A stretch of DNA of 64,000 nt from positions 1,674,001-1,738,000 of the forward strand of contig JARFXM010000004.1 in assembly GCA_029532625.1 (NCBI GenBank), written 5' to 3'. This document shows, in pieces, positions 48,032 through 58,790 of the stretch. The notes under the pieces are model-generated. The model was not told where the DNA came from and searched no databases. It worked only from the letters and a program-made list of their open reading frames with translations. Within the stretch, counting starts at the first letter, position 1, and the number at the start of each line of letters is the position of its first letter. Source of the DNA: Lomentospora prolificans (taxonomy: Eukaryota; Ascomycota; Sordariomycetes; Microascales; Microascaceae). Both the position numbers and the translations under genes were made by a program.

Positions 48032-50545
48032 ATGCCGATTATTCAAGATGATTTCGAGCACGACGGTCTGGTCGACGAGACCCGTGTCGATCGTCCCGAG
48101 AGCCACACGCCGACCAAGGCTGCCAAGATTGTCGAAGTAAACCCTCGCCCTGTAGATATTCAACACCACCACCACCACTACCACCATAGGCGGCTATCGG
48201 AGGAGAGCATTCGAACTGAGCTCTGCGAAGGTCCGATCCCTGATAGCCCGCGGGTGGTTACTCCTGAGCTGCCTCAGCCCCAGGCAGACAAGTCAGAGCT
48301 GATTGAGAGGTTCAGGAGGGGTGAGAGCCCAGCCTGGTTCGATCGACGTGGCGGTCTGCCCCATGATGCTCCTTCATACCCCTCTTACACTCCGCTCTTG
48401 AGCAATTCTCCTCCGCCACTCGAATCAATCGTTCGCAAAAGCCCCCCGGCTGCTGTAGTTGGCGGACTCGAGAACGACTCTCACCCCGCGCTTTTACCCC
48501 CAGCTCAAATCACGCCTGAGAGGAAGAAGGCCTTGGACAGCCAGGATAATGAGAGGTTGCAGGAAGGCTTGAGCATAGAACGCCCTAGGTCAGCCCTGCA
48601 TTCTGGTGACTTTACCGAGAATGAGCATGGCCAGGCTAGACCTCAACACCACGTTGAGGACCGTACTGCAGGCGACCACCGCGGTATCGTTCAATCCCCA
48701 CGACCCTTGCATTCATGGGTAGGGACGTCCCCTCCGAGGTCGTATGCGCCTTTTGCATATGGCCAGCAAACTCCATTCTCGGCAAGGGACGAGTTCAAGT
48801 CTGTGCCCTCGTCGCTTTCCTCTTCTTTTTCAACCAGTTTTGTGTATAAGCCCCCCACGAGTCCTCTGGTTCAATCAGAGAGCAACGACGATTTGGATAT
48901 TTCGCTTCCTATGAATGGCATTTACATAGCCTCACCGTCACCTGCTCCTAGACGCCACTCTCTCTACCCGAGCGCGTCCCCTCAGCCCTTTCTCTTCCCT
49001 CGCTCCGGTGCTTCAACCCCCCAGAGTATTCCATCAGTCCGCCGCGAAATCACCTTCCCCTACCAGGCACATCAACCGCGGAGGTCTCTCACGTCAACCC
49101 CCAGCATCAACCTCCCTCCTAGCTTCCCTAGCACGCCGGCTTATCTCCGTTCGCGAAGACCTTCGTTCGGTTCCGACACCTCACCGCTGCAGCACGCATC
49201 GATGGTAGGGTCCTACGAAGAGAGCATTCTCCGCGGCCGTATGTCTACCACGCCCTCGAAACCCATCGAGTTTCTGGCGCAAATCGGAGTTCTGGGGTTA
49301 GGCAAGTGTAAAGCAAATTTGAGGTGCCCACCTCATGTGACTCTGCCGTTCCCAGCCGTCTACTATAGCTACGGAAGCAATGTACCCGGCCGGCCTGGTT
49401 TTGAGGATGGCCCAAGTCCCTATGTTGGACAGCTTGATCTCGAAAATGGACTCGCGAATCAGGAAGATGAGATGCGCTCGAAGAGAAAGTTGCACAATAG
49501 GTATGCCGATAAAAAGGCGGCTGACGATGATATGGAGGTAGACGACTCGATTCCCGGAACTGGCGATACAGAAACCCGGCGAACAGCAGCCCCCAGGCGA
49601 CGCAGGTCTGGTTCTCCAAAGGCCCCGCCTGGTGGTAGCTATCGGATACCTGAAAAAGGCCGCATTCAAATTGTCATTAAGAACCAGAACAAAACGGCAG
49701 TCAAGCTTTTCCTAGTTCCCTATGACCTCGCGGGCATGGAGCCGGGCACCAAAACCTTTATCCGTCAGCGAAGCTACTCGGCCGGGCCCATAATTGACGG
49801 CCTCCCACAGGAAACAATCGCCGCCGATGAGCGGCCTGTGCTTCGTTATCTTGTCCACCTGCATATATGCTGCCCATCCAAGGGCCGTTTCTACTTATAC
49901 AAGAACATCAGGCTCGTGTTCGCTAATCGCGTTCCCGACGGCAAAGTCAAGCTTCGTAATGAGACGACGTGGCCGGAACCCCGATATTCGCCCTACAAGC
50001 CCATCCGTGTGATGCACCCACCCGTTACGGCCTCGTCCAGCAGGTCTGCGGCCATGCTGGCAGCCGAGAAAGCGTTTAGGAGGCGAAGCGCGGGCTACTA
50101 CCCTCCGTACGGCGCGCCGGTCTTCAACCCCGGCGAGGACTACCATGCCTCACTTACTCGACCGCGCCCACAGGTGTCTGGCTCCCCATCACCTTTCAAC
50201 TTTGCGTCTCCCAGCGATATGCCGGTCGACCCAGTCCCTTTCCGATTTCCGTCTAGGAATGGGATGGATAGCGAAGCTAGTGAGAGTACCGATACGACAG
50301 GCACGGGCATGCAATCTCCCGATGCGGCTCGGCGTAGCGATCGAGAAGATGGCTGTTGGGAACCCGGTCGATACGAGAAGCTGAGCAAAGGCGACGTCGG
50401 ATACGGTGGGAACGCTTTCGTCGCCGGTGGTCCCGGTAGCCCCGGTGAAGAGGGGTTGTTATCCCAGAAGCTCAGGTCTCTCGGCGTTCAGTACCAGCAG
50501 CAACAGCAAGAGCCTCTGGATCAGCAGCCTAGGGAAGGCCAGTAA
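48032..50545 (+). CDS. Atos-domain protein (DUF4210 / chromosome-segregation domain)
   Basis: Single exon, 837 residues from the ATG at 48032; the frame is open further upstream but with a low-complexity Lys/Arg run and no better start. The first ~390 residues are Ser/Pro-rich and disordered, with a His run (residues ~48-60). Around residue 393 begins the DUF4210 block (SYEESILRGRM, then IEFLAQIGVLGLGKC and CPPHVTLPFPAVYYSYG), and about residues 538-660 form the second conserved block, annotated in Pfam as a meiotic chromosome-segregation domain (GRIQIVIKNQNKTAVKLFLV, YDLAGMEPGTKTFIRQRSYS, FYLYKNIRLVFANR). The same pair defines animal Atos/FAM214 proteins, linked to transcriptional control of metabolism, and fungal relatives of unclear role. 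The tail is disordered and Gln-rich. I infer a nuclear regulatory role; nothing in the neighbourhood tests this. Confidence 0.88.
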   Translation: MPIIQDDFEHDGLVDETRVDRPESHTPTKAAKIVEVNPRPVDIQHHHHHYHHRRLSEESIRTELCEGPIPDSPRVVTPELPQPQADKSELIERFRRGESPAWFDRRGGLPHDAPSYPSYTPLLSNSPPPLESIVRKSPPAAVVGGLENDSHPALLPPAQITPERKKALDSQDNERLQEGLSIERPRSALHSGDFTENEHGQARPQHHVEDRTAGDHRGIVQSPRPLHSWVGTSPPRSYAPFAYGQQTPFSARDEFKSVPSSLSSSFSTSFVYKPPTSPLVQSESNDDLDISLPMNGIYIASPSPAPRRHSLYPSASPQPFLFPRSGASTPQSIPSVRREITFPYQAHQPRRSLTSTPSINLPPSFPSTPAYLRSRRPSFGSDTSPLQHASMVGSYEESILRGRMSTTPSKPIEFLAQIGVLGLGKCKANLRCPPHVTLPFPAVYYSYGSNVPGRPGFEDGPSPYVGQLDLENGLANQEDEMRSKRKLHNRYADKKAADDDMEVDDSIPGTGDTETRRTAAPRRRRSGSPKAPPGGSYRIPEKGRIQIVIKNQNKTAVKLFLVPYDLAGMEPGTKTFIRQRSYSAGPIIDGLPQETIAADERPVLRYLVHLHICCPSKGRFYLYKNIRLVFANRVPDGKVKLRNETTWPEPRYSPYKPIRVMHPPVTASSSRSAAMLAAEKAFRRRSAGYYPPYGAPVFNPGEDYHASLTRPRPQVSGSPSPFNFASPSDMPVDPVPFRFPSRNGMDSEASESTDTTGTGMQSPDAARRSDREDGCWEPGRYEKLSKGDVGYGGNAFVAGGPGSPGEEGLLSQKLRSLGVQYQQQQQEPLDQQPREGQ

Positions 50546-51336
50546 AGACTACCTCTGGTCATCCTTGAATCTTTTTTACTTTTTTCGTCAGTCCCAAGAG
50601 CATGGAAAACAGCACATACATGGCGTTTCAGGAACACACAGGGCTTCCTTCTTATTTAACATTACCATTTGGGAATCTCTCCGCTTGTTCATACCCTTCC
50701 CTTCCTCAAATACTATTGTCAACGCCGATGTCCCGTTCGGGCTTTTCACCCACATCTTCGCTTCAATTCATTCATTTTCTCAGGACCTAGCGAGCACCGG
50801 AGACTTGGAGTATTAAAATTCTTTTCCGTCCTGATGTATATAGATTTGCCTCGGGCTCACGAATCGGGGTAGTTTACTTTGGCTAGCTGAACAGACCAAA
50901 TGTCCCTTGGATATAACGATGATGAGGCTTTTATAATTTTATATGCCTCCCCTACGAAAGCGTAATATTTTTTAATCACTCCTTAGCAAGACAAATAAGA
51001 GCAGACAGGTGGTGGAGGAATGAAGATGCAAGATATATTCGACAAGTCTATCGGGTTTGACGAGAAAAAAAAATGAGAGAGAAAAAAAGCCTAGAAAAAA
51101 CACCAACATGATGAGGAATACCTTCTATCCGGTGTATATCTCGAGCATATAATACAAGAAAAATGGGTTCAACAGCATACAGCATCACAGACCATGAATA
51201 GATTTACATCTCGCATGTTTTGTTCCCCCCCCCACTCTCGCTTCTTTCCTCTTCATTTCCTTGTTTTTTTTTTCCCTTTTTTTTTTCCTTTTTTTGGGGG
51301 GAAGTCAAGATGAGGCAGGGTTAAAGATGCCCAACT
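50546..51336. other. Convergent 3' flanks of the Atos-domain and PPR genes
   Basis: No gene is supportable. A T-rich, G-flanked run at about 51265-51300 and several A tracts fit 3' untranslated sequence of the two converging genes. Confidence 0.5.
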
Positions 51337-54300
51337 TCATTGAGCGGCGGCACGTTTCGACGCCCTCTTCCTCCGGGCCCTCCTCAGCGGCGCGACGGCG
51401 AGCACGTTCTTGATACTTTTCTGGAAGCTAGGCGTAACGGTCCTCTTCCTACGCCGCTGCTTCTCCTTGCGCAGCCTCTTTCGCTCGGCGAGCTCCTCAT
51501 GGGACAGGGAGACGCCGGGGGTGAGCAACTCGCCGTCCTCGGCGTCGGCACCATTGTCGGCGAAGGAGTACTCCTGGACCTTGTCGCCGAACCAGCGCCT
51601 GACCTGGGGGTCGTCCGAGTAGCGCAGGGTCATGATGGCGTGGACGGTACGGGGGCACGATGCGGTGATGAAGCGGTGGGCCTCGGAGTCCTGGGAGGAG
51701 TAGGCGTTGGCCTTGCGCATGTCGAGGTAGATCTGGGCGAGGAGGCGGAGGGTGTGGGCGTTGGGGCGGAGGTGGCGCGGGTTGAGGCCCGGCTGGCGGA
51801 GGCGCGGGGAGAGGGTGATGGACTGGCCCTTGGCCTTGCGGCGGCGCTGCCAGCGGCGGGATTTGCGGTCGTTGTACTCTTCGCGGAGGAAGCGCGCGAC
51901 CTTGGGGTGGTCAATGAGGTACTGCATCTCGGCCGTGGAGAGTACGTTCGGGGCGTCTGCAGAGCCGGGGTCGGGGACGGGATGAGGAGGGTGGTACGGG
52001 GTTGAGGAGGTTCGAGGTGTGACGGGGCGGCGCTTGGGGCCGGGGGTGGTAACGTAGAACCTCGTGCCGCTGGAGGCAGCCGGGGAGGCGGCGTGGCGCT
52101 GGGAAGAGACGAGGCCGCCGGCGACTGTGGACCGCATGGTGCGGGCGTTGGAAGCGGCCGCGGCGTCGTGCTGGTTCTCCGACTTCCGAACGTGTGCGTC
52201 GCTCATGTTGCGGCGGATGCGGTGGACCTTGAACTTGCGCATGTGTCGCCAGCCCATCCAGTTGGGCATGAGCATCTGCTCGCAAAACGTGAAAGCCTCC
52301 TTGACACGGCCCATGCTGGCGAGCGCCTGGATCGTATGGTTCCAGTTGCGGCGGCCCAGCTGGAAGCCGGCAGACGTGAGCTCATGGAGGATGGTCAGCA
52401 GTCCTTCCGCGTCACTTTCTCGCGCCAGAACTTCTTGCATGGTTCGGAAGCCCTCGTCGAGGTTGTAGCGAATTTTGGGAGAGATCCTCGGCCGCGGAGA
52501 TCGTGGATTGGCCTCGTTTACGGCGCCCATGCTAAGCTTGAGGTTGCGCTCCCAGAGTATGTGCCACAGACTCTTGACTTTCCGGTGTTCACCTCGCTCG
52601 AACGCCGCAATCATCATAGCGGTTATGATGCCGTCCGGTAAATCACGCTCGGAGCACTGGTCGGGCGGGCATCGCTGGTAGATGGCCGCCACTTCCGTGA
52701 TCAAGTCATATTCTCCCATTTCAGCAAGAGTGAAGACGACTCGCTTCATAGCGAGCGTGGGCCGGGGCACGTTGCGGCTCTCAAGCTCATCTCCCTTCTC
52801 TCCGTCAGAGCGTTCCACCGTTTGGGAGGGTTTAGGTTTGGTTATTGTAGCCTTTCGGTAATGCTCAACCAGATCCCGCCCGGTCATGAGTGTTCCAGGC
52901 AAGGGGTGCTGGTCAGGCCGCTCCTTTACGCTATGCGTCCATCGATGAGCTGACTTGGCCAGCAATGTCATGGCGTTCAGCGACACTGGTAAGCCCTCTT
53001 GCTTCATCCGCTCGCCTAGCTTGTGGACAAGGCTATACTGATGCGTCTTTAACGCTCCACCCATGACGGCCTCGAAATGATCGCTCGTAACTCTCCAAAA
53101 GTGTAGCTTGATAGCCTGCCGCAGGAGTTCATACGCCTTGTGACCTTGCTTGCACCGAGCCAGGGCTGTGATGAGGTGCAGAAACGTCCGCTTGTCCCAT
53201 GGGACACCATTCTGGGCCATGGAGTTCATCAGGCGGTGTGATTCGTGGAGCCGGTGGTTTGCTGCGAAGATGGAGAGCATAGTGTTGAAGAGCTCGGGGC
53301 TGCGAATACCGTTTTCCATGGCCCATGTGCAAACTCTGTTGGCCTGTTTAAGCATTCCATTGTTCCCGAAAGCCTGAACGACGGGTATGAGGATGTGAGG
53401 GGTCCGGTCAAGGCGCCACGCTTTCGCCTTTTCGAACATCTGTAGAATGAACCCCATATCACCGTTCTCGGCGGCGAGTGACATGACCGTGGCCAGCGTG
53501 TGGACATCCGGTTTCGCATCTGCGCTGAAGGCTAACCAGGCATCAATGGCCCCCCTATAGTCTTTGACAGAGCAGTATCGTTTGAGATCACGATACCACA
53601 CCATCGTTTCTGGTTGAGTTCCCAACTTTTCCATGACGTCGTTGAGCGCAAATTGTGCCATAGCCTCATCACCGTGTTCTTTGAACACATTGATGAAGGG
53701 CTCATATGAGAGGGGGTCTTGGGTTTGGTTGTATAAGGCACCTCGTACAGCGTAGTTACGCCACCAATTGTGCAAAATAGTGCGGTCCTCCGCAGCTCCC
53801 CCATTGGCATTATAGTACAGACGACAAAACTCGGCATGCAAAGGCAGTAATTGGGCTTTGTCGTAAGGGTAGAAGACCTCGAACATGGTAGGCAGGACGC
53901 GGGAATCCATGGCTGCTCGCGGGTACTTCTTGTACGCTTTAAACAGTCCAGGGAGATGTATAGTTTCTCTCCGCTGAAACGCTTCGATGATGTACTCGGC
54001 GTACAACTCAGGTCGGTCCAGCAGCCGAAGGAGGCCCCTCGCTTGGGTTGCCTTGCACGGCTGGAATAACGCCATCTCGGCAAGATCCTTTAATAATCTA
54101 TCGAGAGTGTTGATCAGCCGCGCTTGCTGTTTCGGTCCAAACCTTTTTTCTCTAGCTTCGTCTACACGAAATTCAGCGCCCCAGAGTCCAATTGGCACGT
54201 GCGTGGGATCTGAGACCTGAGCCATCGAGTCAATGTCGGCCTGGTCATTGATCGCTTGCCGTCTATCGGGCTTAGCAACCCGAGCACGTTTGAGTTTTGA

Positions 54301-55425
54301 AGGATTTTCTTTGGAGGGGCCATCCTGAATAACGGAACTTGAATCTCCAGCAAGGCCATCGGAAAAGGGAATCCGACGCTGAGCCTCAAGATCCGCCGAG
54401 AAGTCTAGGACCACCTTGCCGAGGTGCGATAGCGATCGCATTCTTTCCAAAGAGGGAAGAGTCGTGTTTGAGCGGTGATGGGTAGACCAAAGCTGCCACG
54501 AGTCCCATAGGAGCGGCCATGACTTCGTTTTGAAGCTCGAGTATATTATCTCTTCGAAGATCTTTCTTGAGGGGCGTTGCCTTAGGCTCGTCCGGAAGTA
54601 TTCGAGCGCCTCCTGGCGTAAACCTAGCCTTAGGCTGGATTTCACGGCAATCAAAGCAAGTTCACTATCGAGCGAGTCGCCATCCATTAGAGTGACGAGA
54701 GACCGGCACCGCGCAGCCTCCAGCTTGCTAGCAATATGCTTGCCAAAGTACCGTAGTGCATCGACGCGAACCTCATCCTGTGCAGTATACGGAAGACGAC
54801 TATAGATATCCCACACCTCATTTGTCGTCTTGGTATCTCCTTGAGAGACCAGATGTAGTAGGCGTTCGCGAGCGTCAGAAGGAGATGTATCAACGGTACT
54901 ACTGCCGACCTCCTTCACCTGGCTGGTCTCCGAGGACACTCCTCGTTTGATATTAGGAAAGGAACTCGCTTCTAGATTTTGTACAGAATTAAATTGGACA
55001 TTATTCGGAATGGGAGATTCGGACGGGTGAGGAAGGTCGAGAAATCGGCTCGGGGCAGAGGATGTGATGGGCCTCGTTTGAAGAAAGGGGGTAGAGTGTA
55101 GCCATCTGTCGTGTGCATCAACCATAGAGGCAGAGGATCTCCTCAAGGTTGAGATAGCTCCCGCGCCGGAAGCATATAGGGATTCGAGCGCATCATAACC
55201 ACTCGACGTCGAACTGTGCGAGGAGACACGGGTCGGATAGGCTTGCCGTGCCCGCGCCGTGCTCCTCACTAGGGCTGCCCAAGCCGCGGATACCTCCAGC
55301 GCCGCAGCACCATGCCTCCAGAAGGTAGGGGCCAGTTTCCGACCGGAGTATGCGGGTCTAGACGAGGTGGTAAGGATTCGGTGGAGGGCGCATTGCTCGA
55401 GGGAAGAAGCTGTCCTCTCCAGCAT
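51337..55425 (-). CDS. Mitochondrial pentatricopeptide-repeat (PPR) protein
   Basis: Single exon, 1362 residues. The N terminus (MLERTASSLEQCALHRILTT) is Arg/Ser/Leu-rich without acidic clustering, consistent with mitochondrial import. Residues ~550-850 contain degenerate PPR helices (VHTLATVMSLAAENGDMGFI, HILIPVVQAFGNNGMLKQAN, LFNTMLSIFAANHRLHESHR, FLHLITALARCKQGHKAYEL), and another group occurs near residues 1000-1060 (TILHELTSAGFQLGRRNWNH, QALASMGRVKEAFTFCEQML). The C terminus is Arg/Lys-rich (EELAERKRLRKEKQRRRKR). PPR proteins bind organelle RNA; a long fungal protein of this layout resembles CYA-5/Pet309-type regulators of cox1 expression, but I cannot separate that from other PPR families by reading alone, so no symbol is given. 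It lies head to head with SRP68. Confidence 0.85.
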   Translation of the reverse strand: MLERTASSLEQCALHRILTTSSRPAYSGRKLAPTFWRHGAAALEVSAAWAALVRSTARARQAYPTRVSSHSSTSSGYDALESLYASGAGAISTLRRSSASMVDAHDRWLHSTPFLQTRPITSSAPSRFLDLPHPSESPIPNNVQFNSVQNLEASSFPNIKRGVSSETSQVKEVGSSTVDTSPSDARERLLHLVSQGDTKTTNEVWDIYSRLPYTAQDEVRVDALRYFGKHIASKLEAARCRSLVTLMDGDSLDSELALIAVKSSLRLGLRQEALEYFRTSLRQRPSRKIFEEIIYSSFKTKSWPLLWDSWQLWSTHHRSNTTLPSLERMRSLSHLGKVVLDFSADLEAQRRIPFSDGLAGDSSSVIQDGPSKENPSKLKRARVAKPDRRQAINDQADIDSMAQVSDPTHVPIGLWGAEFRVDEAREKRFGPKQQARLINTLDRLLKDLAEMALFQPCKATQARGLLRLLDRPELYAEYIIEAFQRRETIHLPGLFKAYKKYPRAAMDSRVLPTMFEVFYPYDKAQLLPLHAEFCRLYYNANGGAAEDRTILHNWWRNYAVRGALYNQTQDPLSYEPFINVFKEHGDEAMAQFALNDVMEKLGTQPETMVWYRDLKRYCSVKDYRGAIDAWLAFSADAKPDVHTLATVMSLAAENGDMGFILQMFEKAKAWRLDRTPHILIPVVQAFGNNGMLKQANRVCTWAMENGIRSPELFNTMLSIFAANHRLHESHRLMNSMAQNGVPWDKRTFLHLITALARCKQGHKAYELLRQAIKLHFWRVTSDHFEAVMGGALKTHQYSLVHKLGERMKQEGLPVSLNAMTLLAKSAHRWTHSVKERPDQHPLPGTLMTGRDLVEHYRKATITKPKPSQTVERSDGEKGDELESRNVPRPTLAMKRVVFTLAEMGEYDLITEVAAIYQRCPPDQCSERDLPDGIITAMMIAAFERGEHRKVKSLWHILWERNLKLSMGAVNEANPRSPRPRISPKIRYNLDEGFRTMQEVLARESDAEGLLTILHELTSAGFQLGRRNWNHTIQALASMGRVKEAFTFCEQMLMPNWMGWRHMRKFKVHRIRRNMSDAHVRKSENQHDAAAASNARTMRSTVAGGLVSSQRHAASPAASSGTRFYVTTPGPKRRPVTPRTSSTPYHPPHPVPDPGSADAPNVLSTAEMQYLIDHPKVARFLREEYNDRKSRRWQRRRKAKGQSITLSPRLRQPGLNPRHLRPNAHTLRLLAQIYLDMRKANAYSSQDSEAHRFITASCPRTVHAIMTLRYSDDPQVRRWFGDKVQEYSFADNGADAEDGELLTPGVSLSHEELAERKRLRKEKQRRRKRTVTPSFQKSIKNVLAVAPLRRARRKRASKRAAAQ

Positions 55426-56195
55426 TGAGGCTGGATTGGGGTGGAGACTGAGAGCTCCAAAGGTGCTCAGTTGAATGTTATACAGAATCGAAGTACGGGA
55501 TCGTCATTCCTATGATCCTGTGAAAAAGTTGTGGGCAGGTCGCGTTTTTGGCTTGTCGTACCAGGGGAAAAAAAAGGAAAAAAAAGCCCAGATCGAGATC
55601 TAGCTTGGGTCTTGGTGACGGGAAAGCGCTGAGCTTCGTGATCGGCAGCGCCTGCAAGAGCAACACTGCGCAATTCAACCCTTGGAAGGGCCCATAAAGC
55701 AGGGCGCTTTACCACTTCGTATGGGCGAAGAAGAGGACGTTGAGTGGTGTGGTGTGAGGTCGCTTTGGGCGTCAGATGTCGTTTTCTCGGCTTAGCCCGT
55801 AGAAAATTCGCCGTTGATGAAGTCTTCCCGTAGAGGTCCGCCGAGGGCGATTTCTTTCCCAGGTCCCAAGCCTACGGACTAGCGCATCGGCCAATCACAG
55901 CAGGCGCAGTGCGACAAGTTTTCCCGGCACATCAGACCATTTTACTTCATAATCCCAGGAGCCTTGTCAGCAAGCCCCTTTTAGTCAAAGGGGACGGTCT
56001 AATTGCATATAGGTGCAGGCCCTAACGAAAAGCCCTGTAACCAGTATAATGCGTTAATCCATCCAATCTGCCCCACGACCAACAAGAACCCCGCCTGCAA
56101 CGACAACTTTGTAAAGGAAAGCTTCGAGCACTGCCATTGGCATTACGACCGCTATACGACTCGAAGCGGTCTTTGGAAACTGAATCATCCCAACA
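55426..56195. promoter_or_regulatory. Divergent promoter region between the PPR and SRP68 genes
   Basis: A 770-bp interval between the two divergent start codons, so both promoters must lie in it or in the opposite gene. It contains A tracts at about 55565-55590 and no supportable frame. I see no specific factor site that I would name. Confidence 0.5.
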
Positions 56196-58177
56196 ATGGA
56201 TATCACAAAACTCGTGGTGTCCGGCCGGTCACAGGCCTTTGGCGACAATGCAGTGTACAGGGCCCAGCTTTCTCGGCGACTGCTCAAGTCCAGGAAAAAG
56301 CTAGGAATCGCTACCAAGAACCGTGGCAAGTACCAGAAGAAGGATGAGGTCACCGCGGAGCAGATCAAAGAGAACCCAGAGTACGTCGTTTACATATAAA
56401 TCTCCCGTGACGTACTAACATTCCTTTCTTTGTAGATATGTGCATCTTTTGCTTCTTACTAGCGAGCGTGCCTGGGCCCATGCCATGAGCATGAGAAGTG
56501 CCCACATGACGGATGCCAAAGGCATCGCTGGACGGACCAGGTCGCACATCATCTCCCGAATCGAAAAGGCCGCGCAAACAGCCGAGCAGCTCGTTTCTGC
56601 CCTCTCCGACGCCGAAGAATCTGGCGCTAAGTCAACCGATGTGCTCGAAGCCTTCGCCTACGCTGGTATGATGCGCGGAGCTGCCAACTTCGAGAAGCAG
56701 AGCTGGGAGAAGTGTCTGAAGAACTACTCTGTTTCCTACGCCATTTATAGTGCGCTAAAGACATCCTCGGCCGATTCCGAGACGTACAGGGACCTTCTCT
56801 CCGAGATCATCGAGCCCTCGATTCAGTTTGCCGCCTATCAGCTCAAGACTCCACGGACAGTCCCGATCCACATCATCGCGCGAAAGGCCTTTCCCACGAA
56901 CAACAGCTTCCTCGTCGACGAGATCAACGAGAGGGACCCGTCTGTCTTGAGGCAAGGCGATGCTGAATCCAAAAAAGAGGCCGGAGCTGAGGATGTGCCC
57001 AAGACCCTAACTTGGCGTTCGCGAGAGGTGCGCATTGAGGATGCCGCCATCGCATTAGCCTGGAAGGCTACCCTAGCCGCAAAAGATGCTCTAGCCAGCA
57101 AGATTGCTTCTACGGAAGCTATAATTCCTAAGGAACTTGCTACTGCATATGATGATATCCTCGCGGCCACTCAGGACGCAGTCGATGCGGCCAAGCAAGC
57201 CTTGGACGAGCTCAGGGGAGAGAGCGTCCCGCAGACCGACCCTCGCATGCAGAGTCTTCAGATCACGAGGACTGCCGTTAATTATGAGATGATTAGTTGG
57301 AGAATAGGCCGAAACCGTGTCCTAACTGGTGCTCACGACGGCGCTCTGGAAGACTATTCCGAGTTATCCAAACGTGAGCTGAAGAGGAGGGCTAAGGCCA
57401 AGGAGGATTCTAAGCCCAGAGACGTTAAGCTTAGCCGGAAGCTTAACAAGTTAAAGGAACGAGTTGCCCTCTACGATGGTGCTCTTCAGAACTTGGAGGA
57501 GGCAAAGGCGCTGCCTGGCGTCCCCGCCGATGAGGAGCTCACCCATCGATTGATGGCCACGGCCAAGTACTTTACCGCTCTCAAGTAAGCCTTCCTTGGC
57601 CTAAGACCAATTTCGACTCGTCGCATACTAACCTACTCTCAGGGCTCTCTCCATCGCTCGCTCCCACGCCCTAACCGGCAACAACCCCAACGCCCTCGCC
57701 CTCCTCGCCCACGCCCACTCCCTCGTCCAGTCCGCCACCCCGGTCCTCTCCTCGTCTCCCCAACCCCCCACCAACTCCCCGCAAAACATCCAAATATCCA
57801 CCGCCGACCTCTCCTTCCTCGAGTCCCTCCTCGCGGCCCAGGTCCAGCGCTACCGCGCCCTCTCTCATATCGAGAAACGCCTCAAGGACGACCCCCCCAA
57901 GCCCCAGGTTAACACCTCCCTCCCCCTCATTGATAGACTGCACGAGTGGCCTCTCGAGGGCGTCAAGCTCGAGAATATCGTCGAGTGGCCCCCCAAGATC
58001 GGCCTCGTGCCCGCCAAGCCCATCTTCCTCGACGTCGCCTGGAACTACATCGACTACCCTGACAAGCGTGTCGTCGAGCCCGGCAAGAACAAGGAAGAGA
58101 AGAACCAGAAGCAGGAAGAAGCCCGCGTTTCATCTGCGCCACAGAAGAGAGGGTGGTTCGGCTTCGGAAGGTCTTGA
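56196..58177 (+). CDS. srp68: Signal recognition particle subunit SRP68
   Basis: Three exons: 56196-56380, 56436-57584 and 57643-58177, giving 622 residues; donors GTACGT and GTAAGC, acceptors TTTGTAG and CTCTCAG, frame kept. SRP68 binds 7S RNA and SRP72 in the cytosolic signal recognition particle, which halts and targets ribosomes making secretory proteins to the ER. The N-terminal RNA-binding domain shows YRAQLSRRLLKSRKKLGIAT, then after the first splice YVHLLLLTSERAWAHAMSMR and FAYAGMMRGAANFEKQSWEK, with TPR-like helices through ~residue 480. The C-terminal part carries the SRP72-binding region (PLIDRLHEWPLEGVKLENIV, PKIGLVPAKPIFLDVAWNYI) and ends in the fungal tail GWFGFGRS. The length matches the family. 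It is divergent from the PPR gene and convergent with the Hsp70 gene. Confidence 0.95.
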
Positions 58178-58790
58178 GGATGGGATACCGTGTTCACATG
58201 TATGCTATATCGTCCTCGGTAGTCTAGATAGTCTTGAATGGCGGGGGATGTGTACCGTGATAAGACGTCAGAATCCTATCATGACAGGAGTATGCACCAC
58301 GAAGGGTTAAGATGCCATAGTTACAATCGAGACAATTATGTCCGAGAGAGCGATGCGAAGAAGAAAAAGAGTGCCCCATTTGTGAGTGGCGATTTCATAT
58401 TATTTTTCGTCAGAAGATGACCGTTACTTATGTACAAGAGCGTTTAGTTCTCCTTATCCTATGCCACCATCGTAAATGGATATCCTCCCGAGACATCTAG
58501 GGATGACAAGGTTTTTGATGCCCCAACGCCAATACTGCCAAACCCGCCGCTGGGCCAAGTCTCATCGCCTCGTACAGTACTTGGTAGTATACATGTAGTT
58601 GCAAGAGGAGAGTGACCAGGCGGAAACGCGCAAATATGAGTACAGCCCAGATAATCGAACAACATGGGTGATTCAACAAAAGAGAGTAAAAAATCTATCA
58701 AAAAGTGCTTTCCCCAAATATTATGACAGGTTTTTGAGTTTTTCGGGTTTTTCTTGTTGTACAATAATACATAGGTGATACCAAGCCTGT
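58178..58790. other. Convergent 3' flanks of the SRP68 and Hsp70 genes
   Basis: No gene is supportable in these ~610 bp, which should contain the two 3' untranslated regions. Confidence 0.5.

Noticed and set aside
51340..52005. A 221-codon + strand frame opposite the 3' part of the PPR gene
   Set aside because: It is a GC-driven shadow; the sense frame is continuous and shows PPR helices and a conserved-looking basic tail.
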